A stretch of DNA of 64,000 nucleotides, from NCBI RefSeq assembly GCF_002024505.1, contig NZ_CP019402.1, positions 3,472,001 through 3,536,000 on the forward strand, written 5' to 3'. Below, piece after piece: positions 46,529 through 55,442 of the stretch. Origin of the DNA: Plantibacter flavus (GTDB taxonomy: Bacteria > Actinomycetota > Actinomycetes > Actinomycetales > Microbacteriaceae). The stretch's first letter is position 1; the number at the start of each line of letters is the position of its first letter. The position numbers and the translations under genes were made by a program. The notes under the pieces were generated by a model that was given only the letters and a program-made list of their open reading frames with translations, was not told the origin of the DNA and did no database searches.

Positions 46529-47392
46529 TCAGCTCGCCGCGAGTCGCGCCTGCTCGACGGCGATGTCGTAGTCGGCCGGCGGCCACTGCGGATCGATGTC
46601 CTCGAGGGCGTCGAGCAGCAGACGCTGGACCGCGATGCGCGCGTACCACTTGCGGTCCGCCGGCACGACGAACCACGGGGCTGCCTCGGTGCTCGTGCGC
46701 TCGAACGCCACCTGGTACGCGTCCTGATACGCCGGCCACAGCTCCCGTTCGTCCACATCGCCGGGGTTGTACTTCCAATGCTTGTCCGGACGCGCGAGCC
46801 GATCGGCGAGCCGTTCCTTCTGCTCGTCGGCGCTGATCTGCAGCATCACCTTGACGATACGGGTCCCGCTCGCGACGATGCCCGCCTCGAAGTCGTTGAT
46901 CGCTCCGTACCGACGCTCGATCTCGTCCGGCTCCGCGAGCCGACGCACCCGGCCGATGAGGACGTCCTCGTAGTGCGAGCGGTCGAAGACGCCGATCTGA
47001 CCGGGCTTCGGCAGGTGCTGCTCCACCCGCCAGAGGAAGTCGTGGGAGCGCTCCTCCTCCGTGGGCTTCTTGAAGGCGTAGTGGTGCACGCCCTGCGGGT
47101 CGACGGAGCCGACGACGTGCTTGACGATGCCGCCCTTGCCCGCCGTGTCCATCGCCTGCAGGACGAGGAGCACCGCTTCCGGGGCTCCCTGCGTGCTCGC
47201 CGCGAAGAGTCGCTCCTGCAGTTCGGACAGGGCGGGCACCCCCGCGTCCAGCTCGAGCCTGCCCTGCTGCTTGTCGCCGTCGAAGCCCGGCGTCGACCGG
47301 GGATCGACGGCGGCGAGGCTGAACCCCTCGCCCACGCGCAGCGTGTCTCGAGGAGGTGCGGTCCAGGTCGATGCGTGCTTCGATGCCGTCAT
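46529..47392 (-). CDS. Polyphosphate kinase 2 family protein
   Basis: The 287-residue protein is a PPK2-type kinase that moves phosphate between polyphosphate and nucleotides. The P-loop-like region is VLQAMDTAGKGGIVKHVVGS near residue 80, followed by DRSHYEDVLIGRVRRL (Walker B and lid Arg) and DKHWKYNPGDVDERELW. The single-domain length fits class I or III enzymes that usually make ATP or ADP/GTP from polyphosphate; the direction is unproven here. The ATG at 47392 lies six bases after CACAAT. It sits between menF and menD but has no known menaquinone role. Confidence 0.92.
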   Translation of the reverse strand: MTASKHASTWTAPPRDTLRVGEGFSLAAVDPRSTPGFDGDKQQGRLELDAGVPALSELQERLFAASTQGAPEAVLLVLQAMDTAGKGGIVKHVVGSVDPQGVHHYAFKKPTEEERSHDFLWRVEQHLPKPGQIGVFDRSHYEDVLIGRVRRLAEPDEIERRYGAINDFEAGIVASGTRIVKVMLQISADEQKERLADRLARPDKHWKYNPGDVDERELWPAYQDAYQVAFERTSTEAAPWFVVPADRKWYARIAVQRLLLDALEDIDPQWPPADYDIAVEQARLAAS

Positions 47393-47447
47393 CCGCCCAT
47401 TGTGGCCGCAGGTCGCGTCGGAAGTCGACCCCGGGAGGACCAACGGA

Positions 47448-49184
47448 TCAGGCGCGCGGCAGCGGGACCTCGATGAGGACGGGACCGGTCACCGGCGCGG
47501 TGAACGCCTGGTCGAGCTCCGTGCGGGTGCGGGCCGAGCGGTACTCCCAGCCGTAGGCCGTCGCGAGCGACTCGAGCCGGACGTGCTGCGGCGTGTACTG
47601 GACGCGGTCGAAGAGCGCTCCGGGTGCACTCTGGGCGACCTCGAGCGCGTCGAAGATGGTGCCACCGCCGTCGTTGCCGACGATCACCTGGAGACGCGGC
47701 GCGACGCCGTCGTCCAGGAGGAGCGCGCCGACGTCGTGGAGGAAGGCGAGATCGCCGAGGAGCACCCGCGTCACACCGGGACCGCCGTCGGCCTGGCTCG
47801 CCAGCGCGATCCCCGTGGCCGTGGCGATGGTGCCGTCGATGCCCGCGAGTCCGCGGTTGGCATGCACGCTGATCTTTCGGCCGGGGACGAGACCGTCGGC
47901 CACGCGGATGAGCCTCGACGCACCGACGACGAGACGGTCGTGCGGCCAGGTGGCACGCCAGACCGCGTCGACGAGGACCTCGCGGGTGACCGGGAGCCGG
48001 ACGGCCTCGAGCTCGGCCCGGACGGAGGCCAGTCGCTCGGCGGGTGTCGTCGAGTGCAGCCCGTCGAGATCGGGGGCTGCGGGCGAGGGGTCGATCACCC
48101 GTTCGCGGGACCCGACGACCCACGCTCCGAGCCAGGCGCGATCCGCGGGGCCCGCCTCGACGGCGACCGAGGACACGATCCGGTCGGCCCGTCGTCCGGG
48201 GTTGTAGACCTCGGCTCCGGCCGGGGCGACGACGATCGTCTCGACCTGCGGCTGCTGGAGCAGGAGCGGGACCTCGCGGCTGAGTGTCGGGTGGCCGAAC
48301 ACGACGACGCGCTCGACGGCCTCGCGGTAGTCGTCCTCGCGCAGCAGCTCCCGGTAGGCGGCGATGACGTTCCGCCCGAACCGTGATCCGCTCGACACCT
48401 CCGCGATGAGCGGCCACCCGCCGTCCGTCGCGAGCTGCTCGGCGGCCGGGCCGGAGTCGTGCCCGGCGACGACGAGGGTCCTGGGTCCACGCTCGAGCAC
48501 GAGATGCGGTCGACCCGGGTAGAGCGGTGCCTCCGTGACGGCGTCCGTCGCGACCGGGACATCGGGGGCCGTCTCGGTCACCTCGGGTTCGAAGCTGCCC
48601 GAGAGCGGCTCCCGGAACGCGAGGTTCAGGTGCACCGGGCCCGGGTCGAGGACGTCCGTCGCGGCACGGTACGCCCGCCGGGCGAGATCGCGGGCGGCGT
48701 CCTGCTCACCCGATTCACCGGTCGGGGCCTCGACGACCACGGCGAGGCGCGCGGCGAACCCGTAGAGGTCGTCCTGCTTCGTCGTCTGGTTCGCCCGGAT
48801 GCCGTGCGCCTCGGCGGGCCGGTCGGCTGTGAGGACGATGACCGGCACACGAGAGTGATGCGCCTCGAGGACCGCCGGATGCAGGTTCGCGGTCGCCGTC
48901 CCCGAGGTCGTGATCACGACGGCCGGACGGTCGGTCTCGACGCCGAGGCCCAAGGCGAGGAAGCCGGCGACCCGCTCGTCGATGCGCACGTGCAGGGTGA
49001 TCCGTCCGGAGGCCGCGAGCTCGGCGGCGGCGAGCGCGAGCGCCTGGGACCGGGAGCCGGGACAGACGACGACGTCGGAGACACCCGCGGCGACGAGCGC
49101 GTCGAGGAGCGTCCATGCCGACGCGCTGGCCGGGCTCGACGAGGGAGCCGAGCCGACGGGCTCGGGAGCGGCGGACGGGTTCAC
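47448..49184 (-). CDS. menD: 2-Succinyl-5-enolpyruvyl-6-hydroxy-3-cyclohexene-1-carboxylate synthase
   Basis: The 578-residue ThDP enzyme adds a succinyl semialdehyde unit from 2-oxoglutarate to isochorismate. Visible MenD features are VVVCPGSRSQALALA near residue 40, the ThDP-activating Glu in LHVRIDERVAGFLALG, TSGTATANLHPAVLEAHHS, ANQTTKQDDLYG and the cofactor/Mg region NDGGGTIFDALE. The first 20 residues are a Pro/Ser/Ala-rich, non-conserved extension. GTG 49184 overlaps the stop of the upstream small gene by four bases (GTGA), so the two are co-translated. Confidence 0.96.
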   Translation of the reverse strand: MNPSAAPEPVGSAPSSSPASASAWTLLDALVAAGVSDVVVCPGSRSQALALAAAELAASGRITLHVRIDERVAGFLALGLGVETDRPAVVITTSGTATANLHPAVLEAHHSRVPVIVLTADRPAEAHGIRANQTTKQDDLYGFAARLAVVVEAPTGESGEQDAARDLARRAYRAATDVLDPGPVHLNLAFREPLSGSFEPEVTETAPDVPVATDAVTEAPLYPGRPHLVLERGPRTLVVAGHDSGPAAEQLATDGGWPLIAEVSSGSRFGRNVIAAYRELLREDDYREAVERVVVFGHPTLSREVPLLLQQPQVETIVVAPAGAEVYNPGRRADRIVSSVAVEAGPADRAWLGAWVVGSRERVIDPSPAAPDLDGLHSTTPAERLASVRAELEAVRLPVTREVLVDAVWRATWPHDRLVVGASRLIRVADGLVPGRKISVHANRGLAGIDGTIATATGIALASQADGGPGVTRVLLGDLAFLHDVGALLLDDGVAPRLQVIVGNDGGGTIFDALEVAQSAPGALFDRVQYTPQHVRLESLATAYGWEYRSARTRTELDQAFTAPVTGPVLIEVPLPRA

Positions 49185-49603
49185 GAGGCGCTCGGGGCGC
49201 CAGGCGGTCTGCGGCCGGAGCCGTCGTCGGGCGTGTCTGATCCTGGCGCTGGGTCGTCGTGCGTCGTCGCATCCGGGCTCTCACCCGACTCGTCGTCGAA
49301 GCGGTTGAGCTCGTCCTCGAGGTCGCGGATGCGCTTCGTCTGCGCGCGGTCGGCGTCGAGCTTCTTGAGGAAGTCCGGGTCGTCGTCCGGGGCTGAGCCG
49401 CGGGGCACGGCCTTCGGAGCGCGGACCCGGCCGATGATCCACCAGAGGACTCCGCCGATGACCGGCAGGAGGAGGATGGCGATGATCCACGAGGTCTTGC
49501 TGATCCCTCGGACACGGTCGCGCGGCATCGTGGCACAGTCGACCACCGAGTACACGATGAAGACGACTGCCGCGACGGCGAGGCCGATCCAGAGACGAAC
49601 CAT
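49181..49603 (-). CDS. PLDc N-terminal domain membrane protein
   Basis: The 140-residue protein has two transmembrane helices (LWIGLAVAAVVFIVYSVVDC and WIIAILLLPVIGGVLWWIIG) with the DCATMPRDRVRGISKTSW loop between them, matching the phospholipase D N-terminal (PLDc_N) domain found alone in many actinobacterial proteins. A charged helical stretch and an Asp/Pro-rich tail follow; no HKD catalytic motif is present. Function is unknown. The ATG at 49603 lies six bases after TACGAT. Its four-base overlap with menD makes it the first gene of that unit. Confidence 0.87.
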   Translation of the reverse strand: MVRLWIGLAVAAVVFIVYSVVDCATMPRDRVRGISKTSWIIAILLLPVIGGVLWWIIGRVRAPKAVPRGSAPDDDPDFLKKLDADRAQTKRIRDLEDELNRFDDESGESPDATTHDDPAPGSDTPDDGSGRRPPGAPSAS

Positions 49604-49674
49604 GTCTCCATCGTAAACGCCAGGTGACGTGATTACCTGGGGTTGCCTTCAGGCGGGACGCCTAGACTTATGTG

Positions 49675-50019
49675 GTGAAACGCGTTCCCGCCGCCGTCCG
49701 GTACACCATCCTCCGCCTCCTCGCGTTCGTGGTGCCGCTCCTGCTCCTCGTCTTCCTCACGGGTCTGCAGCCCTGGGTCGCCGCGATCATCGCCGCGATC
49801 ATCGGGCTCTGCGTGTCCTACATCTTCCTGCGCACCCCGCGGGAGACCGTCGCGCAGGAGCTGTACGCCCGTCGACACGGCGACAAGCCGACGCCGCACG
49901 ACGACGAGGACTCCGAGGACGCGGCGCTCGATGCGAGCGCGGCGACACCGGAAGCGTCGTCAGCCGGCGATGCCGGGCGTGTAGAAGAACGCCAGACCGA
50001 GGATCACCCCGAACGCTAG
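49675..50019 (+). CDS. DUF4229 family small membrane protein
   Basis: The 114-residue protein has a basic N terminus, two closely spaced helices (TILRLLAFVVPLLLLVFLTG and VAAIIAAIIGLCVSYIFL) and a long acidic Asp/Glu/Ala-rich cytoplasmic tail, the layout of DUF4229. Function is unknown. TAGACT (49663-49668) lies exactly six bases before GTG 49675, so that start is preferred to GTG 49672. The last 60 bases overlap the 3' end of the convergent menA gene, so the acidic tail and the MenA C terminus share DNA. Confidence 0.8.
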   Translation: MKRVPAAVRYTILRLLAFVVPLLLLVFLTGLQPWVAAIIAAIIGLCVSYIFLRTPRETVAQELYARRHGDKPTPHDDEDSEDAALDASAATPEASSAGDAGRVEERQTEDHPER

Positions 50020-50994
50020 CTGCACGAGCCCCGTCAGCTTGAGCGCCAGGATCTGCTCTTTGGCCGTCGTGGAGAACAGCACGATCACGCACGCCGGGAT
50101 GGCTGCGAGCAGCGCGAACATCGTGAACCAGGCGATCGGGTAGAAGAGCGCGAGGAACGCGGCGATGCCGAACGGCACGAGCAGCAGGACGCAGTAGAGC
50201 ACCTTCGACGCGATCCGGCCGATGAAGGTCGACAGGGTGCGCTTCCCGACCGCCTTGTCCTGTTCGAGGTCGCGGAGGTTGTTGACGACGAGCGCGGCAC
50301 AGGCGATGAGGCCCGCGCCGATCGCGCCGAACCATGCCTCCTGGTTCACGGTCCCGACCTGGACGAAGGTGGTGCCGAGTGTGGCGACGAGGCCGAAGAA
50401 CACGAAGACGAAGACCTCGCCGAGCGCGAAGTACCCGTAGGGACGCTTCCCGCCCGTGTAGAACCAGGCGGCGACGATCGCGACCGCCCCGACGAGGAGC
50501 AGCCACCAGAACTGGGTGAGGATCGTGAGGACGATGCCGGCCACGGCCGCGATCCCGAAGAACACCAGCGCGACGGTGAGGACCGTCTTGGGCTTCGCCG
50601 CGCCGGAACCGGTCAATCGGCTCGGGCCGACCCGGAGGTCGTCCGTTCCGCGGATGCCGTCGGAGTAGTCGTTGGCGTAGTTGACGCCGATCTGCAGCGC
50701 GAGCGCGACGACGAGGCAGAGCAGTGCACGGACCGGGTGGTAGACCCCGGGGCCCGCGATGATCGTCGCGGCGCCGGTGCCGATGAGCACGGGGGCGACG
50801 GCCATCGGCAGCGTGCGGATCCGCGCAGCACCGACCCAGTCGCCGAAGGTCGCCGGCTTCGCGAGGGGGACCTTGCGACCGCCACCGCGTGCGGGGTTGC
50901 CCGATCGTCCACCGTTCGCGCCACGACCCGCCGTGGGGCGCTGTGCGGACGTCTTCTGCTGTTTCGGCGCTGCCGGCCGTGCTCCATGTGCCAC
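49960..50994 (-). CDS. menA: 1,4-Dihydroxy-2-naphthoate polyprenyltransferase
   Basis: The 344-residue membrane prenyltransferase joins the polyprenyl tail to dihydroxynaphthoate. A disordered Gly/Arg-rich N terminus of 45 residues is followed by about nine helices. The first Asp-rich motif NYANDYSDGIRGTDD near residue 105 and the second, VNNLRDLEQDKAVGKRTL, near residue 240 are the two Mg-diphosphate sites of the UbiA superfamily. The MenA-specific ARIRTLPMAVAPVLIG start of the core is clear. GTG 50994 lies seven bases after TAGACT. The tail donor is probably made by the synthase at 39392. Confidence 0.95.
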   Translation of the reverse strand: MAHGARPAAPKQQKTSAQRPTAGRGANGGRSGNPARGGGRKVPLAKPATFGDWVGAARIRTLPMAVAPVLIGTGAATIIAGPGVYHPVRALLCLVVALALQIGVNYANDYSDGIRGTDDLRVGPSRLTGSGAAKPKTVLTVALVFFGIAAVAGIVLTILTQFWWLLLVGAVAIVAAWFYTGGKRPYGYFALGEVFVFVFFGLVATLGTTFVQVGTVNQEAWFGAIGAGLIACAALVVNNLRDLEQDKAVGKRTLSTFIGRIASKVLYCVLLLVPFGIAAFLALFYPIAWFTMFALLAAIPACVIVLFSTTAKEQILALKLTGLVQLAFGVILGLAFFYTPGIAG

Positions 50995-51033
50995 GACGGC
51001 GAGTCTACCCGCGGAGCCTCCGGGCGGACGGCG

Positions 51034-53175
51034 TCACAGAGCTCCGGCGGCCTGGAGGGATTGGAGGACCGCCGGGGCGATGTGCTCGGCGAACGCCGGG
51101 GTGAGGTGCACGCTGTCGTACTTCGTCGGCGTGGTCCCGGCGAAGGCCGGGCAGACGCCATCCGCACAGCTGAACGGGAGCGACGAGACGAAGCGCTCGC
51201 CGGCCGCGGCGGCCGCGGACTCGGTCGCCGCCGCGAAGTCGTTCCAGGCCGCGTCGACGCCGACGGCGCAGTCCTGCGGACTGGACACCCTCGAGTAGCA
51301 GGACCCGAGATCCGCGCCGAGGGGCGGCGGCGCGAGGAACACGACGCGGCCGGGGACCTGATAGCCCGCAGTCTCGGCGAGCGCCGACGCGACCATCGAC
51401 GTCGTGTCGAGCGATCGGCCGTCGGTGGTGCGACCTGCGGCGAACGCGTTCGAGACGATCACGAGGTCGGGCTGGTCCGCGGCGATGCGTTCGGCGATGT
51501 CGTGCTTCCGGGTCGGGCAGTCGTCCATCACCCCCGCGCCGCTGTTCTGGATGAGATCCTGCGTGAAGCGGCACCCGTACAGACCGATGGTGGTGATCCG
51601 TACGGCCCCGCCGCTCTGATCGGCGATGGCCCGGAACGCCGGCGCGTAGGCGAGCGCGGTCGAGTCGCCGACGAGGTAGACGTGCTTCGGCGCAGCGGCA
51701 TCCCCCCAGGTGCACGAGCCGTCGTCGGGCGTCGAACCCAGGTCGAAACAAGCCCGGGCGGGGTTGGTGCTCGAGGTCGCGCGGATCGCGTCGTCGAGGC
51801 TCGGCGAGAGGTTGTCGGGCCATGCGGAAGCCTGGCTCGCGAGTTGCAGCTCGGCGGCGATGCCCTGGAGCGGGTCTCCCGCCGGTGCCGCGATTGCCGC
51901 CGGTCCCCCGGTGGCCACCGGCATGCGGAGCGCGGGGCCGATGGCGATCACCGCGAGCCCGGCGACGATCACGAGCCCGACCGCCGAGTAGAGGAACTGG
52001 GAGGCGAACCGCTCGCGCCAGGCGGTCCAGGCGGCGTCCCTGGCGTCGCGGTCGCCGTGGAAGGAACCCACGAGCGGCGTGCGGTGCAACGGCTGTTCGA
52101 TGAGCAGGAAGGAGAGCACCGAGACCCCGAGGATGAGCCCGAGCATACCCGGGACCGTGCTGAGGGCGGTGTCGGGGACGAGCATCGGTACGAACACGAG
52201 GATCGGGAGGTGCCAGAGGTAGAGCGAGTAGGAGATCGCTCCGACGCCACGGCTCAGCGGGTTCGTGAGCGGGAACATCCAGCGCGGGTACGCGGGACCG
52301 GCCCCGGTCCCGGCGGCGATGACCAGCATCGCGGCGGCGACGGGGGCGACCGCCCAGGGACCGGGGAACCCGATCGACCCGGTGATGAGCAGTGCGGATG
52401 CGACGATGCCGACGAGCCCCGCCCATCCGGCGACCACCCGGAGCGCCAGCGGCAGCCGGCCGAGGAGCGGTGCGGACACGGCCAGGAGTGCGCCGGCCCC
52501 CAGCTCCCACACGCGCGCGCCGGTCGCGAAATAGGCGGCCTGCGGGGCCGCCCCCGACTGCCACACGGCGACGGCGAAGGAGGCCGCGATGAGGACGACG
52601 AGGACGCCACCGACGACGAGGCGCGAGCGCATCACGGGTCGGGCTCCGCGGGCCGCGACGGCGAGGAGGACGAGGAGCAGCACCGGCCACACGAGGTAGA
52701 ACTGCTCCTCGATCGAGAGGGACCAGAAGTGCTGCAGCGGTGACGCGGCGTCCGTCGCGTGGAAGTAGTCGGTGCCCGACGCCTCGAAGCGCCAGTTCGA
52801 GACGAGCAGCGCGGCCGACACCGCGTCCCACCAGGTCGCGAGCGCCCGCGGCGCGTTGAAGAGCCACGACGCCAGCGCGACGGTCGCGGCCAGGACGACG
52901 AGCGACGCGGGCAGGATCCGCTTGATCCGCCGCCCGAAGAAGGCCGGCAGGGAGATCCGTCCGGAACGCTCGTGCTCGCGCAGGAGCAACCCGGTGATGA
53001 GGAAGCCGGAGATCACGAAGAACACGTCCACGCCCACGAAGCCGCCGGCCGCCCAGCCGGTCGCGTGGGCGAGGATCACCGCGGTCACCGCGAGCGCCCG
53101 CATCCCCTGGATGTCGGCGCGGAACGCCGTGGTCGGCCTCGTGGGCGCAGCGCCCGTGTCGGTCCCCGTTGTCAC
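51034..53175 (-). CDS. Membrane O-acyltransferase with C-terminal SGNH domain (OafA-like)
   Basis: The 713-residue protein has an Acyltransferase_3 domain of about 10-11 helices (FRADIQGMRALAVTAVILAH, GGFVGVDVFFVISGFLITG, RIKRILPASLVV, FWSLSIEEQFYLVWP) and an external SGNH domain from about residue 440. The SGNH catalytic residues are complete: YLVGDSTALAY (Ser), FLAPPPLGA-like strand and YDSVHLTP (Asp and His). Such proteins acetylate extracellular polysaccharide or peptidoglycan. GTG 53175 is the start. It is inserted between menA and menE and has no evident link to menaquinone. Confidence 0.92.
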   Translation of the reverse strand: MTTGTDTGAAPTRPTTAFRADIQGMRALAVTAVILAHATGWAAGGFVGVDVFFVISGFLITGLLLREHERSGRISLPAFFGRRIKRILPASLVVLAATVALASWLFNAPRALATWWDAVSAALLVSNWRFEASGTDYFHATDAASPLQHFWSLSIEEQFYLVWPVLLLVLLAVAARGARPVMRSRLVVGGVLVVLIAASFAVAVWQSGAAPQAAYFATGARVWELGAGALLAVSAPLLGRLPLALRVVAGWAGLVGIVASALLITGSIGFPGPWAVAPVAAAMLVIAAGTGAGPAYPRWMFPLTNPLSRGVGAISYSLYLWHLPILVFVPMLVPDTALSTVPGMLGLILGVSVLSFLLIEQPLHRTPLVGSFHGDRDARDAAWTAWRERFASQFLYSAVGLVIVAGLAVIAIGPALRMPVATGGPAAIAAPAGDPLQGIAAELQLASQASAWPDNLSPSLDDAIRATSSTNPARACFDLGSTPDDGSCTWGDAAAPKHVYLVGDSTALAYAPAFRAIADQSGGAVRITTIGLYGCRFTQDLIQNSGAGVMDDCPTRKHDIAERIAADQPDLVIVSNAFAAGRTTDGRSLDTTSMVASALAETAGYQVPGRVVFLAPPPLGADLGSCYSRVSSPQDCAVGVDAAWNDFAAATESAAAAAGERFVSSLPFSCADGVCPAFAGTTPTKYDSVHLTPAFAEHIAPAVLQSLQAAGAL

Positions 53176-53281
53176 CTATCGTCGTCCCCCGGCTGCGGTC
53201 GCTCGTCGACACGCATGGGAGAGCATGCCCTATGCGACAACCGCCTGCAAACCGGCCCTCGCAGTCACGCGGAGGACGGGC

Positions 53282-54442
53282 TCAACCCAGTCGTGAGCGG
53301 AGTGCGACGAGGTCGGGTTTGCCGCTCGCGAGCAGCGGCAGCTCGGCCAGACGGAGCAGCCGGGCGGGGCGCGCCGGGCGGCCGAGCGCCTCCGCGACGG
53401 CGTCTCGGGCGGTCTGCAGCAGCGCGTCGTCCGCGCGTTGGTCCGAGGAGGTCCCGACCCCCGTCACGATCACGGACGCCTGGCCGAACCGCTCATCGGG
53501 GACGGCGACGACGACGGCCTCGGCCAGCCCCGGCACCGACCGGACGACCGCCTGCACACGGTCGAGGGAGATGTTCACCCCGCCGCTGATGATCACGTTG
53601 TCGGCCCGCCCGGTCACCCGGACGACGCCGTCGACGAACTCGGCGGTGTCGCCGGTGCGGTACCACCGTCGGCCGCCGTCGTCCGGGAAGGCGGTCGCCG
53701 TGCGGTCCGGTTCGCCGAGGTAGCCCTCGGCGAGCACCGGCCCGGCGAGGAGGAGCTCCCCGTCCGCCAGCCGGGGTTCGACACCGGGGAACGGCACGCC
53801 GTCGTAGAGACAGCCGCCGGACGTCTCGCTGGAACCGTAGCTCCGCACGACGCGGATGCCGAGCGCTGCGGACCGCTCGAGCAGCGGAGCGGGGGTGGCC
53901 TGTCCCCCGACGAGCAGCCCGGCGAGTCCGGCGAGCGCGTCGCGCACGGAGGTGCTCGTCTCGGCGGCGTCGACGAGCAGGCGCAGCTGCGCCGGCACGA
54001 GGGCGACGAAACCGTCATCGGCGTCGAGCCGCTCGACGAGTCCGCGGAACGCCCGGGCGTCGAACGATCCAGCCGGGGTCTCGATCGGCCTGGTCCCGGC
54101 GACGATCGACCGGAGCAGCACATTGACGCCGGCGATGTAGTGCGTCGGGAGCGCCAGGATCCACTGGGACGAACGGCGGTGGGCCTCAGGGCCACCCAGA
54201 GCCATCGCGGAACCCGCCGCGCTGGCCAGGAGGGCGTCGGCCGTGAGGGCGACCCGCTTCGGCACACCCGTCGAACCGGAGGTCTCGATCACGAGGGCCA
54301 CCCGGTCGTCGACCACGGCCGGTGCCGCGGACGATCCGTGTTGCATCGGGAGGACCGCGGGTCCGGAACCGTCGAGCGCCGTCTCCAGGGCCGCGAGCAT
54401 CGCCGAGGCGGACGCGTCGACGGGGAGCAGCTGACGGGTCAT
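53282..54442 (-). CDS. menE: o-Succinylbenzoate-CoA ligase
   Basis: The 386-residue adenylate-forming enzyme activates o-succinylbenzoate with CoA. ALVIETSGSTGVPKRVALTA is the ATP-binding P loop, RSYGSSETSGGCLYDG the core A5-like motif, YRTGDTAEF and GRADNVIISGGVNISL the hinge, and SGKPDLVALR carries the C-terminal catalytic Lys. It is shorter than typical 450-residue MenE because the N-terminal subdomain is reduced, as in related actinobacterial proteins. The ATG at 54442 lies six bases after TACGCT. menB is directly upstream on the same strand. Confidence 0.92.
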   Translation of the reverse strand: MTRQLLPVDASASAMLAALETALDGSGPAVLPMQHGSSAAPAVVDDRVALVIETSGSTGVPKRVALTADALLASAAGSAMALGGPEAHRRSSQWILALPTHYIAGVNVLLRSIVAGTRPIETPAGSFDARAFRGLVERLDADDGFVALVPAQLRLLVDAAETSTSVRDALAGLAGLLVGGQATPAPLLERSAALGIRVVRSYGSSETSGGCLYDGVPFPGVEPRLADGELLLAGPVLAEGYLGEPDRTATAFPDDGGRRWYRTGDTAEFVDGVVRVTGRADNVIISGGVNISLDRVQAVVRSVPGLAEAVVVAVPDERFGQASVIVTGVGTSSDQRADDALLQTARDAVAEALGRPARPARLLRLAELPLLASGKPDLVALRSRLG

Positions 54443-54448
54443 GGATTC

Positions 54449-54454
54449 AGCGTA
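54449..54454 (-). promoter_or_regulatory. -10 hexamer TACGCT, leaderless menE promoter
   Basis: On the minus strand TACGCT ends exactly six bases before ATG 54442, so menE may be transcribed separately from menB. Confidence 0.45.
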
Positions 54455-54499
54455 CGCCGGGTACGTCGGTGCTCCGCCGCCCCCTCGGCGTCTCGGAGC

Positions 54500-55426
54500 T
54501 CAGAACTGCCAGGGGAACGGAGCCCAGTCCGGCTTGCGCTTCTCCAGGAAGGCGTCGCGTCCCTCCACCGCCTCGTCGGTGCCGTACGCGAGGCGGGTGG
54601 CCTCGCCTGCGAAGACCTGCTGGCCGACGAGACCGTCGTCGACGGCGTTGAAGGCGAACTTGAGCATGCGGATGGCGGTCGGCGACTTGCCGAGGATGGT
54701 GCGGGCCCAGGCGACCCCGGTCTGCTCCAGCTCGGCGTGCGGGACGACCGCGTTGATCGCGCCCGCCTGCAGCGCGCGCTCCGCGTCGTACTCCTGGGCG
54801 AGGAAGAACACCTCACGGGCGAACTTCTGGCCCACCTGCTTGGCGAAATACGCGCTCCCGTACCCGGCGTCGAAGGAACCGACGTCGGCGTCGGTCTGCT
54901 TGAACCGCGCGTGTTCCCGACTCGCGATCGACAGGTCGCACACGACGCCGAGGGAGTGCCCGCCACCCGCGGACCATCCGGGCACGAGGTTGATGACGAC
55001 CTTCGGCATGAAGCGGATGAGCCGCTGGACCTCGAGGATGTGCAGGCGGCCGTTGCGCGCGGCGTCGATGCCGCTCGCCGTCTCGTCGTCCGCGGCGTCG
55101 TCGCTCGCGTACCGGTAGCCGTCGCGACCGCGTATGCGCTGGTCGCCGCCCGAGCAGAACGCCCAGCCACCGTCCTTCGCGCTCGGACCGTTCCCGGTGA
55201 GCAGCACCACACCGACGGTCGGGCTCTGGCGCGCGTGGTCGAGCGCGCGGTACAGCTCGTCGACGGTGTGCGGGCGGAAGGCGTTGCGCACCTCGGGGCG
55301 GTCGAACGCGATGCGCACGAAGCCGCCCTCGCGCGCGACGTGGTACGTCAGATCAGTGAGGTCCTCGAACCCCGGTACGACGTCCCAGATCTCCGGGTCG
55401 AACAGTTCGGACACTCGATCGCTCAT
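54500..55426 (-). CDS. menB: 1,4-Dihydroxy-2-naphthoyl-CoA synthase
   Basis: The 308-residue crotonase-fold enzyme closes the second ring of the naphthoate. Visible segments are RIAFDRPEVRNAFRPHTV, the oxyanion hole in CSGGDQRIRG and GWSAGGGHSLGVVCDLSIAS, and VGSFDAGYGSAYFAKQVGQK. The residue equivalent to the Gly that binds bicarbonate in E. coli MenB is Asp here (KQTDADVGSF), which marks type II, bicarbonate-independent MenB as in M. tuberculosis. The ATG lies six bases after TAGGCT. It is 57 bp upstream of menE. Confidence 0.96.
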   Translation of the reverse strand: MSDRVSELFDPEIWDVVPGFEDLTDLTYHVAREGGFVRIAFDRPEVRNAFRPHTVDELYRALDHARQSPTVGVVLLTGNGPSAKDGGWAFCSGGDQRIRGRDGYRYASDDAADDETASGIDAARNGRLHILEVQRLIRFMPKVVINLVPGWSAGGGHSLGVVCDLSIASREHARFKQTDADVGSFDAGYGSAYFAKQVGQKFAREVFFLAQEYDAERALQAGAINAVVPHAELEQTGVAWARTILGKSPTAIRMLKFAFNAVDDGLVGQQVFAGEATRLAYGTDEAVEGRDAFLEKRKPDWAPFPWQF

Positions 55427-55432
55427 GCGTCC

Positions 55433-55438
55433 AGCCTA
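55433..55438 (-). promoter_or_regulatory. -10 hexamer TAGGCT, leaderless menB promoter
   Basis: On the minus strand TAGGCT ends exactly six bases before ATG 55426; TCGACA lies about 15 bp further upstream. Confidence 0.5.
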
Positions 55439-55442
55439 GGCA

